Assembly: GCF_010015445.1 (NCBI RefSeq)
Contig: NC_053115.1
Location: 8,539,076 to 8,603,075, forward strand
DNA from: Perca fluviatilis
Taxonomy: Eukaryota > Chordata > Actinopteri > Perciformes > Percidae
DNA length: 64,000 nt
Reading direction: 5' to 3'
Positions within the stretch are counted from its first letter, which is position 1, and each line of letters opens with the position of its first letter. This document shows, piece after piece, positions 35,132 through 49,239 of the stretch. Both the position numbers and the translations under genes were made by a program. Under the pieces are notes generated by a model. The model saw only the letters and a program-made list of their open reading frames with translations. It ran no database searches and was not told the origin of the DNA.

Positions 35132-37605
35132 TAAAAAATATCTTGCGTAGTTTCAAACATTTTGTATTTTAGTCTGCGTCCAGACTCGCACAGAGCCTTT
35201 AAAGTCCCTCTGAGTGAAACCCGACTCAGTGCTCAACTTTCAGCGGATACACGGGGAGTAGTGTCTGGGTCCATTAGGGCAGGCTGGGGGTATTCCAGTG
35301 GTGCACCGAGGTCACGTGATGGGTTCCCACAGCTCAGAAACTCTGCTTCCTTAAAGCTACAACAGGAAGCAGAATTTAGGGACAGACTAATGGACAATCA
35401 TTATGCTTTCTGGCTCCGTTCACTCTCATTTGTTCTACTAGTGTGAGAACATAGAGCCTCTAGCCCCCTGGCACAAAAAGGCAGTGGTATCTGCACTTTG
35501 TTCATTATGCTGCACAAGTGATAGCCCATTTTCCCATTTCTTGGCTTTTATTCATTTTAATTCATCCTTTAGTTGAGCCATTTCCCTGGCCGCTTTGCTC
35601 TGCTCTGCTCAGTCTCCAGGTCTCTACTAGATCTTTTAGATCCCCTTTGATTGGTGGAACTGAATGAAACACTGAATAAATAAAAAAGCTAAGTTTCCTC
35701 TGAACTAAACCATCATTAAATGTCACTGTCTTCAACTTTAATTTTCTGTTCTCTTTCAAAGTTAGATAACCCAATATTGTTTGTTAAAATGGCTGACAGC
35801 ATTCTATCCTCCTGTCTCAGCACCTGTCCAGTCTGACTCAAATGCACCAAATGGATAAAAGAAAGGACGGGGTCCAGGCAATATGGCTACAATTGTTAAA
35901 GTATGCTTGAGAGACAGCCAAAAGAGACAGACCCACCAAACTGGGCCAAAAGAGAGCTCGCTGAATGGTGTGTGTATTTAGGGGGCAGCAAGGATGGGAG
36001 ATGTCAACATTTTTTCTTCAGAGTGCCCATCTCCATTTGCATAATTTCCATTCCCCACGAGCAACAAAGAAAGGAAGGAGATGCTCAAACAAAAACCAAA
36101 TTGACAAGGGAACAATGGTGGCCTGAAGGGTCATTTTAAGAGGGCTAAAATTCCCTAAATCATGGTTTAATATTTTGTCAGGCTAGTTTCGGAAAATGCT
36201 ATTTTGCCAGAGCTCAGTCAGACTGCTTTGTCTGATTTGACACACAAAATACATTAAACCTGCACGTTCTTACATAATCCAAAAAAGAAATAAAAAGAAA
36301 ACAATGCCTTTCATTTCACTTGTCAGTATCCGTTGCCTTTGCTGAAACCAAAAATGAGCAGCAGCAACAGATGAAAGGCAGAGACGATGGTGGACAAATC
36401 AATGATTAATGCTCATCCCTCCAAAGTTGAGTTTGAGATGCATAATTCACCAAAGACCACAACCCCCATGTCACATCAAAAGAGGGGTTAAAAGACAACA
36501 GGCCGGGGAACTACAGCTCAGATGGACAGTTGCATAAAAAGCACACATGTTCACCAAAGGCTTGGCTTAACTGGAAAAGTTTACAAATTAGGTCAATATC
36601 TAAAGAGGGGTAATGAAAAAAAAATGCAGATAGTTGTGGTTGCTGTATTAAGAGTTTGGTGAAAGCTTTGATGGTTAAAGGGACCCACACAGCTGGAAAA
36701 GGGGCAGGTGTAAGGAGTGAGAGGGCTGATGTGAGGGCGAATGAGCAGACAAAGATGGATGATGGATGGTGTTGATACAGGAAGCAGCAGCCCTGCTTTA
36801 TCTAGGCAGCACAAGCCAGACCTGCCGGGGTGATGGGTGGGCTGTCAGCCCTTTGTTTATGGACCACCGCCCATCTCCCATCTCCTATGTACCCCAAAAG
36901 CCTAGATCACTCAAAAATAGCTACTACCTCACCGCTCTTGGTCTTTCCATCTCTGACGGTCTTCCTTTTTCATTTTCTTCGCTAACAGACGGCATTTTGT
37001 CTTTCCAAGTTTGTTTCAGATGTACAGTAGAATGAACTATGAAAGGGTCAATTCGATATTTATACATTGGCTGGCAACTGTGAAAAAAAAATATTACATT
37101 AATTGTAATAATTTTAACTGTTGATAATGAACTGCGTCTTTGAGACATTTAAGTCCACGGAGGAGGAAAGAGAAGACCGAGAGAGGCGGAGAAGAAGTGA
37201 ACCTAATCCAACCATATCCCCACGAGTTGCACGCTTCCAATTAACGACTGGTTGGTTTATCAGTCTCCGACGGGTGATTGCTGTTTTTAATCATTTTCTT
37301 TCTCTACACGGTTTCTTCCACTCTATCAGTTCTTCCCACTCTTATCATCTAACCCCTCCTCACGCTGTCTCGTTCCCACCCCTTCTCTGTTCAGCACTGC
37401 CTCTGTTTCATCATGTTTCTCATGGAGCCGAACTCTCACGCTGTGTCCAGCATTAGAGCTTGGTCCGTATATTAAATAAAAACATTGACGTGTGAGTTTA
37501 AAATCTCCCTATGGTTGTTCTTCGACCACCTTCCACAATGAATTATCCGGCTCCACATCCCATTGGAATTAAAACTAACCAATTGTGTGATCTAGCCTAA
37601 ATAAC
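35132..37605. other. Non-coding stretch of A2
   Basis: Copy of 8,442-10,889; no gene recognised. Confidence 0.5.
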
Positions 37606-40600
37606 AGAGACACTAAAGTCAATTCAAATATTGGGACAGAGATCCATGCATTGACCCACAGTATTGAAAGTTAGATTAAGTTTGAGTCTTTGGCTCAGGA
37701 CAACAGAGGGTATGTTAAGGCCTTTTCTCCTGACTCATCCGGGAACACAGCTGTAGTCCTCTGACAAAAATCAACAACCACCTTCTCTTTCACCTGCCTT
37801 TGTTAGTGTGATTGATTTGGAGACCTGAAATGTGCCTGTCACATTGATCGATCTGTCCACTGGATGGGGGGGTTCTCCCCCCGCCTGTTGGCATAGTAAT
37901 AAATAGGGGGTGACGGGCTGTTGACAGAGCAGCAGTTATGGCTTCTTTAATTTGCCCGACACCTCACACTGACAGAGACTCATAACAAGGTGACACAGCC
38001 TTGTAATGGTTACGCTCAGTCACCTTTATCGGGCGGAGAGAGAAAGCAGAGGTGGAAGTGTATAATGTGTGTGGATTTTTTGGGTCTGTGTGTGTGTAGA
38101 GGCTCACTGATTCGAGGTTGCCTCTCCTCCCTCTGGTCAAGGTGTTATTGAGAGGAGGGCTGTTATCTCTGTCCATGACGCTGCCTCACTAACGGGAGTA
38201 CACCATCCCTACCAATCCCAGCGAGCCGAGCAGCATGTCCGGGTGGGTCGTTGCTAGCCACATCCTCCTGGGTGGGCTATAACTCATCTCAAGACAGGGA
38301 TAGAGCCTTATCTCAGTCCCTCTCCACAGGCCTGCTCCACGCTTCCTCTGTCTTAGGGAAAATATTTCCTAGTGCTCCTGTGCGTGAGTTATAGTACGGG
38401 TTAAGGTGACTGAATAGGCCTGTCTGTTTGGGTTGTCTTAGTGAATTTATGTCTGTGTGCGCAGAGGAATGTGTACATTTATACAGTATGTGTAGGTCTG
38501 TGTAACTGAAATGTATTCAACATGCAAACAAGTTGTGTGTGTTCTCATCTTAATGTATCCTATCCCATAAAGTGAAACACTATTGTCATAAGTTATTTTA
38601 TCACGCGAAGGGCATCGTTACAGTTGCATCTGAGGGTTGCCCACCCGCCTCCCTCCACAAGCACATACACCCCCTCCCACCCACCTTCCCCATCCACGCC
38701 GCCTCTCTCTGTCATCTCAGCCTATCAATCAAAAATGTATTAAGTCCGGAGTCGGGGCCGATCAAAGGCAGAATTCCTGGGAGGAGAGCAGATAAGGCCT
38801 ATCTCATTAATAAGTGCTTTACCATCGTAGGAGCCCACGCTCCTCGCCACACCCTGCCTGCCTCCCTTTGATATCTAATTATCCATCCGTTTCATTCTGT
38901 CAGAGAGGGAGGAGAGGGACCAAATACTGTTACGCGTGTGTGTCTGTGTGTATCAGGATCTGGGCAAGGGGCTGCACCAAAACATCATGACATGCTGCAA
39001 ATCCAAATGTTCAGAGAGTGGCACATGTAAACAAATGCAAATAAGATGTTCTTGCAAAGGCAACTGGGCCCACGTTTGTATGGCACCCCTCCTGAAAAGC
39101 TGTCATGCATATACAGAAGTGTGAGCCTGAGATGGAGAGAAGGATCTATTTTAAAGAGTGTAACACTAAAAGCTAACTGCTGCTGAGACTCGGAGGGGGC
39201 TTACAAATCTACGCTTTAACAATCTGTAGGAGCAATGAGCTCTAAGAGTGAAGACGGATAAGATAGTAGTGTGTGAGGAAAGAAACAAGATATTAAAACA
39301 TCAGGGTAAGATATTGAGGAAAGGGGACAACGGAAGGAGTGCAAGGGTTAAGAGGATTTTTAAGAAAGGCTGCCTAAAGACTGGTGAACAAAAGAAGAAG
39401 AAGAAATGAAGAAGGAAGGGAGAAGCAGAGAAATGAGAGAATGGGAAATGGGAGAGAGAGAAAGAGCAGGGCATTCTTTTCCCTTCTCTCCTTGGTTTTC
39501 TGTAAGAGTAGCTCAGAAAGATAAGGCTAAAAGGTCCGTCAGTCTGTTGTGGAACAATCCGTTCTGTGTCTCTCCCCTTTTTCTCTCTCTCTCTCTCTCT
39601 CTCAAGATACTGTCTTTCTCTCTGTCTAATGGCACAACTCAGATTTCGAGCGATGCCTCTTGTGATATGGCTCATCTCTGGTGGCATGGTTTACTGACAT
39701 CACTTGTCCAATACAATATACTCTCATCCCATAAAGAGCTAACCAGCCGCAAGTCTAACGCAACAGAAACATTCTGTGAACACTTTGGGCTAGTTCTCTT
39801 TATTAAAGAACAAACTTTCAACATAGCTAATATTCAAACCAGTGTCATTTATTGATATGAAGAAAGACTATTCAAAGCAACAATAAAGGGCTGAAATTAC
39901 GTCTTCATTTAACTGAGCCGTTCAAACCCTCGTCCCTAATCGCTCAAAGCAGAGCTCGGAGACAAACACAAACTAAGGAGGATTTAGAAGAACAAAACCG
40001 ACACAAAACACAGGCCCACGTGCCTAACAAAGACTCCAAAGTCTGCCTCCCCATCCCATGTCCTCTTTTAAAAAGAGACCTTCATCTCTTGGTGTTCCTG
40101 TTATGAAGAGACTTTCTTCAAGAGGAGAGAGGAGGTGTGTCAAAGACATGGGTCACAATGTTTACAAAGACGACTTTAAATCCAATCATAGCATCCCCCT
40201 GCTTTTATTTCCTGTTTCATGGGATTAAAATTAAATGAAAATAAAAAACAAATTAATTTATGGCTGAATAACATATTTTTCTGTTTTAAATGGATGGGTT
40301 TAAAGCGTGAAAGGGAATCTACAAAGGCAATAATTAAAGTCAAAGAAGCAAATTAGTTTCTTAGACTTTACATTTTATTATGTATTTCTAAAGGAAATGT
40401 TGATGTAAATCCAGCAAACAATGCAATCATCGAATATTACTCAGAAAGACTTAACAAAGTCTCAGTTCTGAAGTTAAGACACCAGTTAATCAGTAAATAA
40501 TCAGCGGTGAATTCTCTCTCCCTCTCTGGCTCTGACCTGTTGTGAAGTTGCCTGAGGGTTTAAATAACTGTCTGGTGCCAGGCTGCCTCACCCCAAGGCC

Positions 40601-40655
40601 TTGTGGGAGATGAAGAAGAGGTCAGCAGAGGAAGGGGGGAGGGAGGGAGGGAGGG

Positions 40656-40784
<129 letters not shown>

Positions 40785-42068
40785 CCTGTACAGGCAGATT
40801 CATGGAAAGGCAGAGAAAAGGGAAAAGAGTGTCAATGGAAAGACATGGGAATAGGTGGAAAGAGAGATGAGCAATCACGGGACCCAGATGGCTACACCAT
40901 TTGGGGCAGAAAATCATGTGATAAAGATGCCAAATTGGCCATATTCAAGCCAATGGCAGATTCACAATAACAAAGCTTACTTTAATCAAATTTGGACACC
41001 ATCCATTTAAATCAATTTTAAAGCTAAGCAAATTTAGGTGCCATATTTTTATGATGATGAGGATTACATAACAACACACACAAACAGGACCACAGCTAAA
41101 ACAGCCTTTCCCCCAACCTCTACGCTTAGCTAATACCTTTCTTTTGAAGCACTACTGTGTGTGAGAGAACACGTCAGACCCACAAGCACGTAAACGAGAG
41201 GTCAACCCGCTGGAGTGAACCTCTGCCTGGGTGGCACTGCCTACACCCCCAGATGAACTGGTCTGGTTGTGATTTGGTTCTGCGGGCGCAAAGACACAGC
41301 AGTTCTTCCTTCATTTGCTTTTTTGTTCCCAGGATGCCTTGGCTAACATGGGTTAGGAAGGGGTGACAGAGAGGTCAAGGGGGCTCCAGTCGACTGTGGC
41401 CTGAGGGAGAATACTGGGGAGGGATAGCAGAGTGGTAGTTGAGAGAGAGGGGGGCTATCCCTCAGGAGCTTGGCCCCTCCCAAATAAAAACAAACAAACA
41501 GAATGGTCCTCTGATCTAATCTGGCTGGACTAAAGCCCTCCAAACAGACTGCCTGGAGCAGCTACTACACAGCGGCACGTCCTGTCCCTTACAGCAATTT
41601 AGAAGTACTGTAACTAGAATAACTTCGTTTTACAGGATCTTTCCATCGAGAGTAAAAATGGATAGAAACTCATTTACATTAATACATTGGATGCATTAGG
41701 GGCTAGTTACAATATTCTCTGCTTTTAACTGGAGATTAATGCTCACTTCTAAAGATTGAAGACACGGGGCAGGTTCAACTTATTTACAGATGTTACAACA
41801 ACTATTACTGTAAGTACTGTACTGTATACATGAGTTTACATTTACTGACTGCGGGGAAACAGTATTTCTAAGGCTACTGCCTGGGAAAGCCAACATGTTC
41901 TCACCCTAAACATTCCTTCTGTTTTTGTGTTTTGAAGCTTTGCTATGGTTTAGACAGTAGACTAAACTTCTCAGTGGCTAACGGTTACCCCAACACAATG
42001 CTAAACAAATTCCTCTTCCTCAGCAGTGCACCCACCAATTGCAGCGCGGCGTTCTGTCAGCTGACCAG

Positions 42069-42103
<35 letters not shown>

Positions 42104-42609
42104 TGAGCGAAGATTCGGGGAAAAAAAAAAAAAGGAGGGGGGGCCCTATTCTCCTGCTCCAATGGACTGGAAGAATGTCAGACGTAGTTTTAGTTTTGAA
42201 TTCTGGGTCAAGTTGCTTAAACAAAATAGAGTGTGGATCAGCAAGTCTGAGGCGTATGATAAGAACACATGATAAGACTTGTAACTCTCATACAGTGGTT
42301 AATGCTCTCGGTCCCTCTGAGGGACGAAAACAACTAGAGATGCTAAATAAAGCCCACACACTACCAGTCTTTAAATGTCTCTTACTGTATGTTCATGGTC
42401 ACACAGGTACCTTTTTAGATAATTGTACTGACATGTATTATCACAGACACCTAAAACAATTTCCTTTTGAATAACACTGAGATCCCCACCTTTTTGAGTC
42501 CATATTATGGTCCTACATATGTAAAATACTGTTCACACAAAACAGACGCAAACCAAGACAAGACTTTTATTTAAAAGTATTTTTTGTGGTTTTCAGGGTT
42601 TTTAATAAT

Positions 42610-42790
42610 CACAGATATCCATCTTTGTATGTGTCAGTAGAATAGACCTGTCATTGCTCTTTTACTATTTTTATATGTTTTATATGTCTTGTAAGGATTA
42701 TTTATTGTATTTATTGTTACACCCAGTGGAGTAGCGCTCCTAATTTCGCTGTATTGTAGAGTACAATGACAATAAAGGCTTTCAATTCAA
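42610..42790 (+). mobile_element. LINE-like 3' tail
   Basis: The sequence ends 'aatttcgctgtattgtagagtacaatgacaataaaggctttcaattcaat', a form typical of 3' ends of fish non-LTR retrotransposons. No coding part remains. Family not assigned. Confidence 0.45.
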
Positions 42791-43645
42791 TGCTCTTATT
42801 TTCTCTTGCTTTCTGGTGACAATGCAGACCTGTCTTAAACTGGCCTCTTGGGAGTACAAATAAAAACGGGTCTAGTTTACCCCAAACATCATTCTTGTTG
42901 CCCGTCAGTCTGCTCTGGCTTTTTCCCCACTTTGTTTATTTTTGCATAATTGTTTGCTTGTTTTCTTCATTATCTCTCCATCTGAAATTCAACTCCCCGC
43001 AGTGATACACATAAGGCCCCTCTCAGTCTATTTCTCCTTCTTTCTCTCACCAACTCCTTGCACCTAGATGTGATGACAAGAGGACCCAAGACTTTTGTCA
43101 TGATGGAAAAACAAAAAAACAGACGAGATAAAATGCTAGAAATATGTACAACATCTTATCACAGATGCTAATCGTTTCCGTGTACGAGGGGAGGGTGGCC
43201 GTGAAGAGAGGCGATGCACGTGAGGGAGTGAAAGAGGAACTTGAGAATATCCTCCCTGTGTGTTTGGCCTGCGCCTGACTTCAGAGCTAAGCCCTCTCTC
43301 AAGAGAAGGTCAACACCAGGTTCAACTTTTCACCTCGGCAGCCTGAGAGAACACACTTAATACCAAGGATTACGCCATGGTGCGCTGCAATATCGCCTGG
43401 CAGACCTCAGAACAGACCTGCACATTTCAAAACCACAAAATGCAATAATGCCTTTTCAATGTAAATTGTAAATTCAATTTTGGTGAAACACATGAACTCA
43501 CAAAGGCAGAAGAACATCAAAAGCAACACCAAAGCCCAACGTCAACCTCCTATCCTGAAGGGACGAGACTACAGTGGCGGGGAGTCCATGACCCTTAATA
43601 TAACTTTTGGGCACCATGTCTAGTGGAACAATGTGTATGTATGTA

Positions 43646-43650
<5 letters not shown>

Positions 43651-43719
<69 letters not shown>
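43651..43719. repeat. (GT)n microsatellite
   Basis: GT tract of about 69 bp with a short degenerate GTAT lead. Confidence 0.97.
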
Positions 43720-43721
<2 letters not shown>

Positions 43722-44864
43722 CATGGCGATGTCAGCGTCGGTCAGGTGTAACTAAACAGACAGACACGACAGACAGACAGGCAGGCGGCCGGCTGGCGTC
43801 AGCGGCCACACGCCTGTCACGACACACCACACGCCGAAGAGCCGCATACCGCAGCACCCACACTGCGTACACACAATGAGCGCTCAGTCCCTCGCATCAC
43901 GCACCAGCGGCAGCAGCAATGTGAAATATTCACACAGGGACAAAAGGTAGAGAGACGGGCAGGGGAGGGGGGGAGACCTATGAGGTGAGGACGGAGGAAA
44001 GGGTTTAAGAAAGTGAGGTTGAAACTGAGGAAGTGACATGAAATAATAACTTGTGACAAACTTCGGACAAATGTGTCACCGCACAGCTGTTTGAGAGCGG
44101 GCATTATTGCATTTTCAAGTTCTGCATACTACAAGAAAAAAGTTCTCCTGGGACAGCTGTTTCAGAATGCAACATTTATTTTGAGATTTACTTACTAAAT
44201 AGCTGTCAAAAATGCTATAGTGAAGAAGATGTCCTCAGCAATAAACAGCGTTCGTTTTAGAATGATTTTACAACTATTTTTACTTTCAACTGATCTATTG
44301 CAATAATCCTCAATAATCATAAAATGGAAACAATTAATCTGTTGCGCTATTAGTAGTTAGTTTTACAATTGTGAATTAATCGTCAACTATTTTTGTAAAT
44401 AATTGAGTAATCATTTAAATCATATGAATCAGATTTGCTGCTCTTCTCTCTTTTGCAGGATTTTAATTTGAATGTCTTTGGATGTTGACTGTTGGTTAGA
44501 CAAAATAATCAGTTCCACAATGTCACTTTGGGCTCTGGGGTCTTATGATGGCTGTTTTTCACAATTTTCTGACATTGAACAACAAACAATAAATAGATTA
44601 ATTTAAAAAATCCTTAGTTGCAGCGCTAATCGCAACTTTAATTCAGTCACTTCCTCAAACTACTGCAGTAATTTCTATGTGGAACTTTCTCAGTAAACTA
44701 TTACTCTTTAAAATATAACTTCAACACATACAATACACAAAACACAATGTTCCTGTCCTTTATAAAGACTGAAAAACTACAAAGATCCTTGGAAAAAAAA
44801 CTTTATCTCACAGTAGTCAAACCTGACTGTGGGACCTGAGACACACTACAGATGTTTTACAGCT

Positions 44865-45842
<978 letters not shown>

Positions 45843-46697
45843 GTGACTGAATAAACAGATACAGATGTAAAAAAAGACGTAACCACTGTAACAATTTCAC
45901 CGGCCTCCATATTGCTTTCTACTTTTTACTAACCCTAGGTGGTAAGAGTAGCTTATCGCTTTTGGAAAATAGCAGAGCCAGTACGTAGTGCTGTGTGTTC
46001 AGAACGGTCTGAGCAGAAGAGAGTTTTAGCTTATTAGCGAAGATATCAAGTGAATGTAAAGCAGAGTTTGCAGTTTTGTGCACTGTATCGGAAAGCTGTG
46101 GCAGGAAAAGTTAACACTTTCCTGTGCATTCGTGACGTTGAATGTGACACACAAAAAAAAAAAAAAAAAAACAGACAGGCTTACTCGTCTCCTGGTAATG
46201 GGAAAGGAGTCTATTGGCTATTTTAAGCAGGTTTACTTGTGTTATTATAATAAAAAAATAAAAATAAAAAAAATATTGCATATACATGCTACTTTTGATG
46301 GAAAAAGGGTACAAAGTATGTCTGACCTGATGTTTCTAACCTTGTGGGGATCTGGGGGATGAACAGCAAAGATATTAATGTCAGCCATGTGTGTAGAAGT
46401 CGCTTGAGCATTTTCTGCAACCAGGGCCTAATAGAGTACAGTGGGGCCCTCTTTAGCTATTGCCGACACCCTGAGCCCCGCACATCTGGTGTTAATCAGC
46501 AAAGCTTACACAAAAACACACACATACAAAGAGACAGACACACACAAGCAAACACTTCTGCAAAGATCCCCTTAAATAAATCCCTCTCAACTCCTGAACT
46601 TCCGACATGACTGGGGTCAACACACTTGCCCTGGATCTATTAGTACACACACCAGAGCCATGTAATAAGAGAGCTGGGGAGTTGTTACAGTACAGTT

Positions 46698-46794
<97 letters not shown>

Positions 46795-46976
46795 TAAGAC
46801 TCTGCATAGGGGCAAGTACAGCACATAACTAACCATGCAGGCAACACACACACATCTAACTATAAAGGAAGGAATCTCTGTAAGTGAATTCCGAACGGGC
46901 ACTACAATAGTACATTCAAATGAGGGATATAAAAAGGGGGACAGAGACAGAGAAAACACACCACAGTCAGAGTGAC
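45843..46976. other. Intergenic stretch
   Basis: No gene seen. Holds A-rich runs near 46,150 and 46,250 and an (AC)n tract at 46,701-46,792. Confidence 0.6.
46701..46792. repeat. (AC)n microsatellite
   Basis: About 92 bp of AC repeats. Confidence 0.97.
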
Positions 46977-48424
46977 TATAGTCTCGCTTTGCCAGACCCT
47001 CCTCCAAAGCGTGCTGGAGGAGAGTCTGGCTACTCCTCATAGCATTCGGGGATGGGAGGAAAACGTGCTCAGGTTTATTGGCATTTCTTTAAACCAATTG
47101 CAATCGTCTTGGGCGGTGCTAAAAACCGGAGAAAAGCCAGGGTGCGGCTGCAAAATATGCTCGGAAGGAACTTGTTTAAGTGGAACGTGTGTACGTTCAA
47201 AAGTTGTTTTAGTCGTGCAACAGAAAACTCAGATTGGACAGATAGTCTAGCTAGCTGTCTGGATTTACCCTGCAGAGATCTGAGAAAAGGTTAATCATAG
47301 TCCTCCCGGAGTTTAAAATGCCAACACAGAGGAAGCCCAAGGCAACGGATATCCGGCCTAAATCAGGGTGCGAACTACGGGGGAGCTAGGGGGACATGGG
47401 CTAATAAGACATGGGCTACCCTGAAAACGTGATTTGTGAAATTTTGGGGGGTCTCTAAAAATATTGACAATGTGTCACTTTGGCGTGCAATTTCAGTTTT
47501 GTGTAACGTGATCATCGTGGATTATAATGTGTAAAATTGCAAAAATATTCATTCATGCATGACGGCGATTTAAACCTAATTCACTTTAATAAAGATAACT
47601 GCATGCTATTCTTGTTATGAGCATCAAGGCGTGGCAGCACTGCGGTGCAAATTCAACTCATGTTTAGTACATAAATATAAACGTTGGAGGCCATTAATCG
47701 GCGCGCAAAGTCCTTGAAATCCATTCTGCAGTTAGCATCATATAGCCATTGCAAAAAGAAAACAAGGCTGTTTAATTCATTTAGTTTTTTACTAAGAAAT
47801 TGTGTAGCGATGACGGTAATAGCACGGCCAATTCAGCTGCTGCAAGCCCTGTTGGCACACCTCCCGCCGAGGTGACAACGCAAGAAGAAGCTGAAGAAAT
47901 AATGTCCTCTCTGGCCGAAGACGGTGGTGGTAACAGCTCGTCAGAGGCCGGTCACCATCCTAACCCTTCTTGCTCCTCTCTCTCCCGTTAAATTGGAACA
48001 GCCAGCAGTGGAGAGACTGGAAGAGCCCATATACATGGCTGTTTGTTAAGGATGAAAGCTTGGGGTGCGTCGCTTCATTGAACGGAGGAATTCTGGTATT
48101 CTTCGGTAGCCTGAGTAACTTTAACCGTTGTTCATGTGAAATTTCAAAGACAGCCTGATGCTTTGTTTATAGACTATTTGTGGGTGGCTGTTTGACATAT
48201 CTATTCCTGTTGATAAAGTATAATAGGGTAAAATCCTGTAAAGTGCATACACTTGTAGCTGTTATGTATCTTTGTAAGTCATTGTAAGTTGCAAGCGCAC
48301 ACACCCCCCCCAGAGGCCACGGTATAGCTCGAACACTGGCCTAAATGAGTGAAATCCGGCGGATTTTCCGGCGGTAACGGAGCAATCCCGGAAGTGGAAC
48401 GTCAAGGATATAGATTAGAGTGAC
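46977..48424. mobile_element. Common fish interspersed repeat, split by a hAT insertion
   Basis: The left part (46,977-47,363) begins 'gtctcgctttgccagaccctcctcc' and includes 'cagattggacagatagtc', text I recognise as a very abundant teleost repeat. The right part (about 48,347-48,424) resumes with 'ccggcggattttccggcgg' and 'cccggaagtggaacgtc', the known 3' portion of the same repeat. The gap is filled by the element at 47,364-48,338. Confidence 0.75.
47364..48338 (+). mobile_element. Nested hAT-family element with transposase remnants
   Basis: Ends cagggtgcgaacta (left) and the reverse complement of cagtgttcgagcta (right) are imperfect TIRs of hAT form. A perfect 8-bp target duplication GCCTAAAT flanks it (47,356-47,363 and 48,339-48,346). 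Inside, 47,800-47,991 is open on + with a Ser/Ala/Glu-rich segment (TPPAEVTTQEEAEEIMSSL), and at about 48,022 a frame reads YTWLFVKDESLGC, resembling the start of the zinc-finger region of ZNF862/KIAA1586-like hAT proteins. No full transposase. Confidence 0.82.
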
Positions 48425-48436
48425 TGTAGTGCAGAC

Positions 48437-49231
48437 CAGTGTTGGGAGTAACAGCGTTTAAGTATAACGGCGTTATTTTTTCAGTAACGGAGTAATCTAA
48501 TTAATTACTTTTCCCATCGTTGCAACGCCGTTATCGTTACTGAGAATGTAAAGTGGTGCGTTACTACAATTTGGTTGAATGAAGCGCGAGGTGTCAGGCT
48601 TTGGCTACACACCAGCTGCCTGGAGAGAGCGGGGAGGGGGGATGATGACACCGTTGCAAATGCGATGATGATTGGCTGGGTGGGCGGATGCCCTGCTCAC
48701 GCTGTCTCACTGCACGCTCTGACTACCACTAAACACAAGACAGTGACAATGGCGACGAGCCAGGAAATTCAAATGTAGCGTTCTCGAACTGGAAGTACCG
48801 GCACTATTTCTCGCTCATTGAAATTAAAGGCAAGAATGTTTATGTAACATGCACGCTATGCCCAGGAAAAAATACTTTATCCACGTCTGCCTCAAGCAAC
48901 TCAAATCTTATGAAGCCCCTCACATCAACACATGCTAACACGACACTTGTTGCTGCTGCTAACCCAACCCAGAGCCCAAATGCAGCTAGTGTGAGCTCCA
49001 GCGAAGGAGAGGGAGCCACTCTGTTAAAACAAGCAACGCTCAATTTTTCGGGTCAGCAACATCTTTGACGTTAAAGATGTTATAGAACGTAATAGCGTTA
49101 TAGAACATAAAAAAATAACGTCACAGTTACTTTTACAATGTGGTAACTGAGTTACTAACTCAATTACTTTTTGGGAGAAGTAATTTGTAACTGTAACTAA
49201 TTACTTTTTTAAAGTAAGATGACCAACACTG
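48437..49231 (+). mobile_element. hAT-family element with BED zinc-finger remnant
   Basis: Ends cagtgttggg..gtaac and its inverse ..ccaacactg bracket 795 bp. A perfect 8-bp target duplication GTGCAGAC flanks it (48,429-48,436 and 49,232-49,239). Subterminal 'gtaacg' and 'taattactttt' repeats are characteristic of this widespread vertebrate family. The interior on + reads VYVTCTLCPGKNTLSTSAS, the Cys-x2-Cys half of a BED finger, after an ATG at about 48,750 and an early stop. Only the N-terminal piece of a transposase remains. Confidence 0.9.
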
Positions 49232-49239
49232 GTGCAGAC

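Larger units (their letters stand above)
26726..37605 (+). repeat. Large duplicated block, copy A2
   Basis: Direct copy of 1-10,889 (10,880 versus 10,889 bases). Differences are mostly single-base indels in homopolymers, plus a 45-bp loss near 34,550, an extra 20-bp unit near 32,100, and replacement of a hairpin region by a C/T run at 28,328-28,380. At 37,605 it continues into unique sequence, whereas A1 stops at the same base against Polinton DNA. Confidence 0.97.

Noticed and set aside
39301..39855. Overlapping ORFs of 128 and 149 codons on opposite strands
   Set aside because: Open only because of GA/CT-rich low-complexity sequence; no domain-like features.
41932..42474. 180-codon open frame on +
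   Set aside because: It runs through a T-run and an A-run (Phe and Lys strings), has no family resemblance and lies in repeat-rich DNA.
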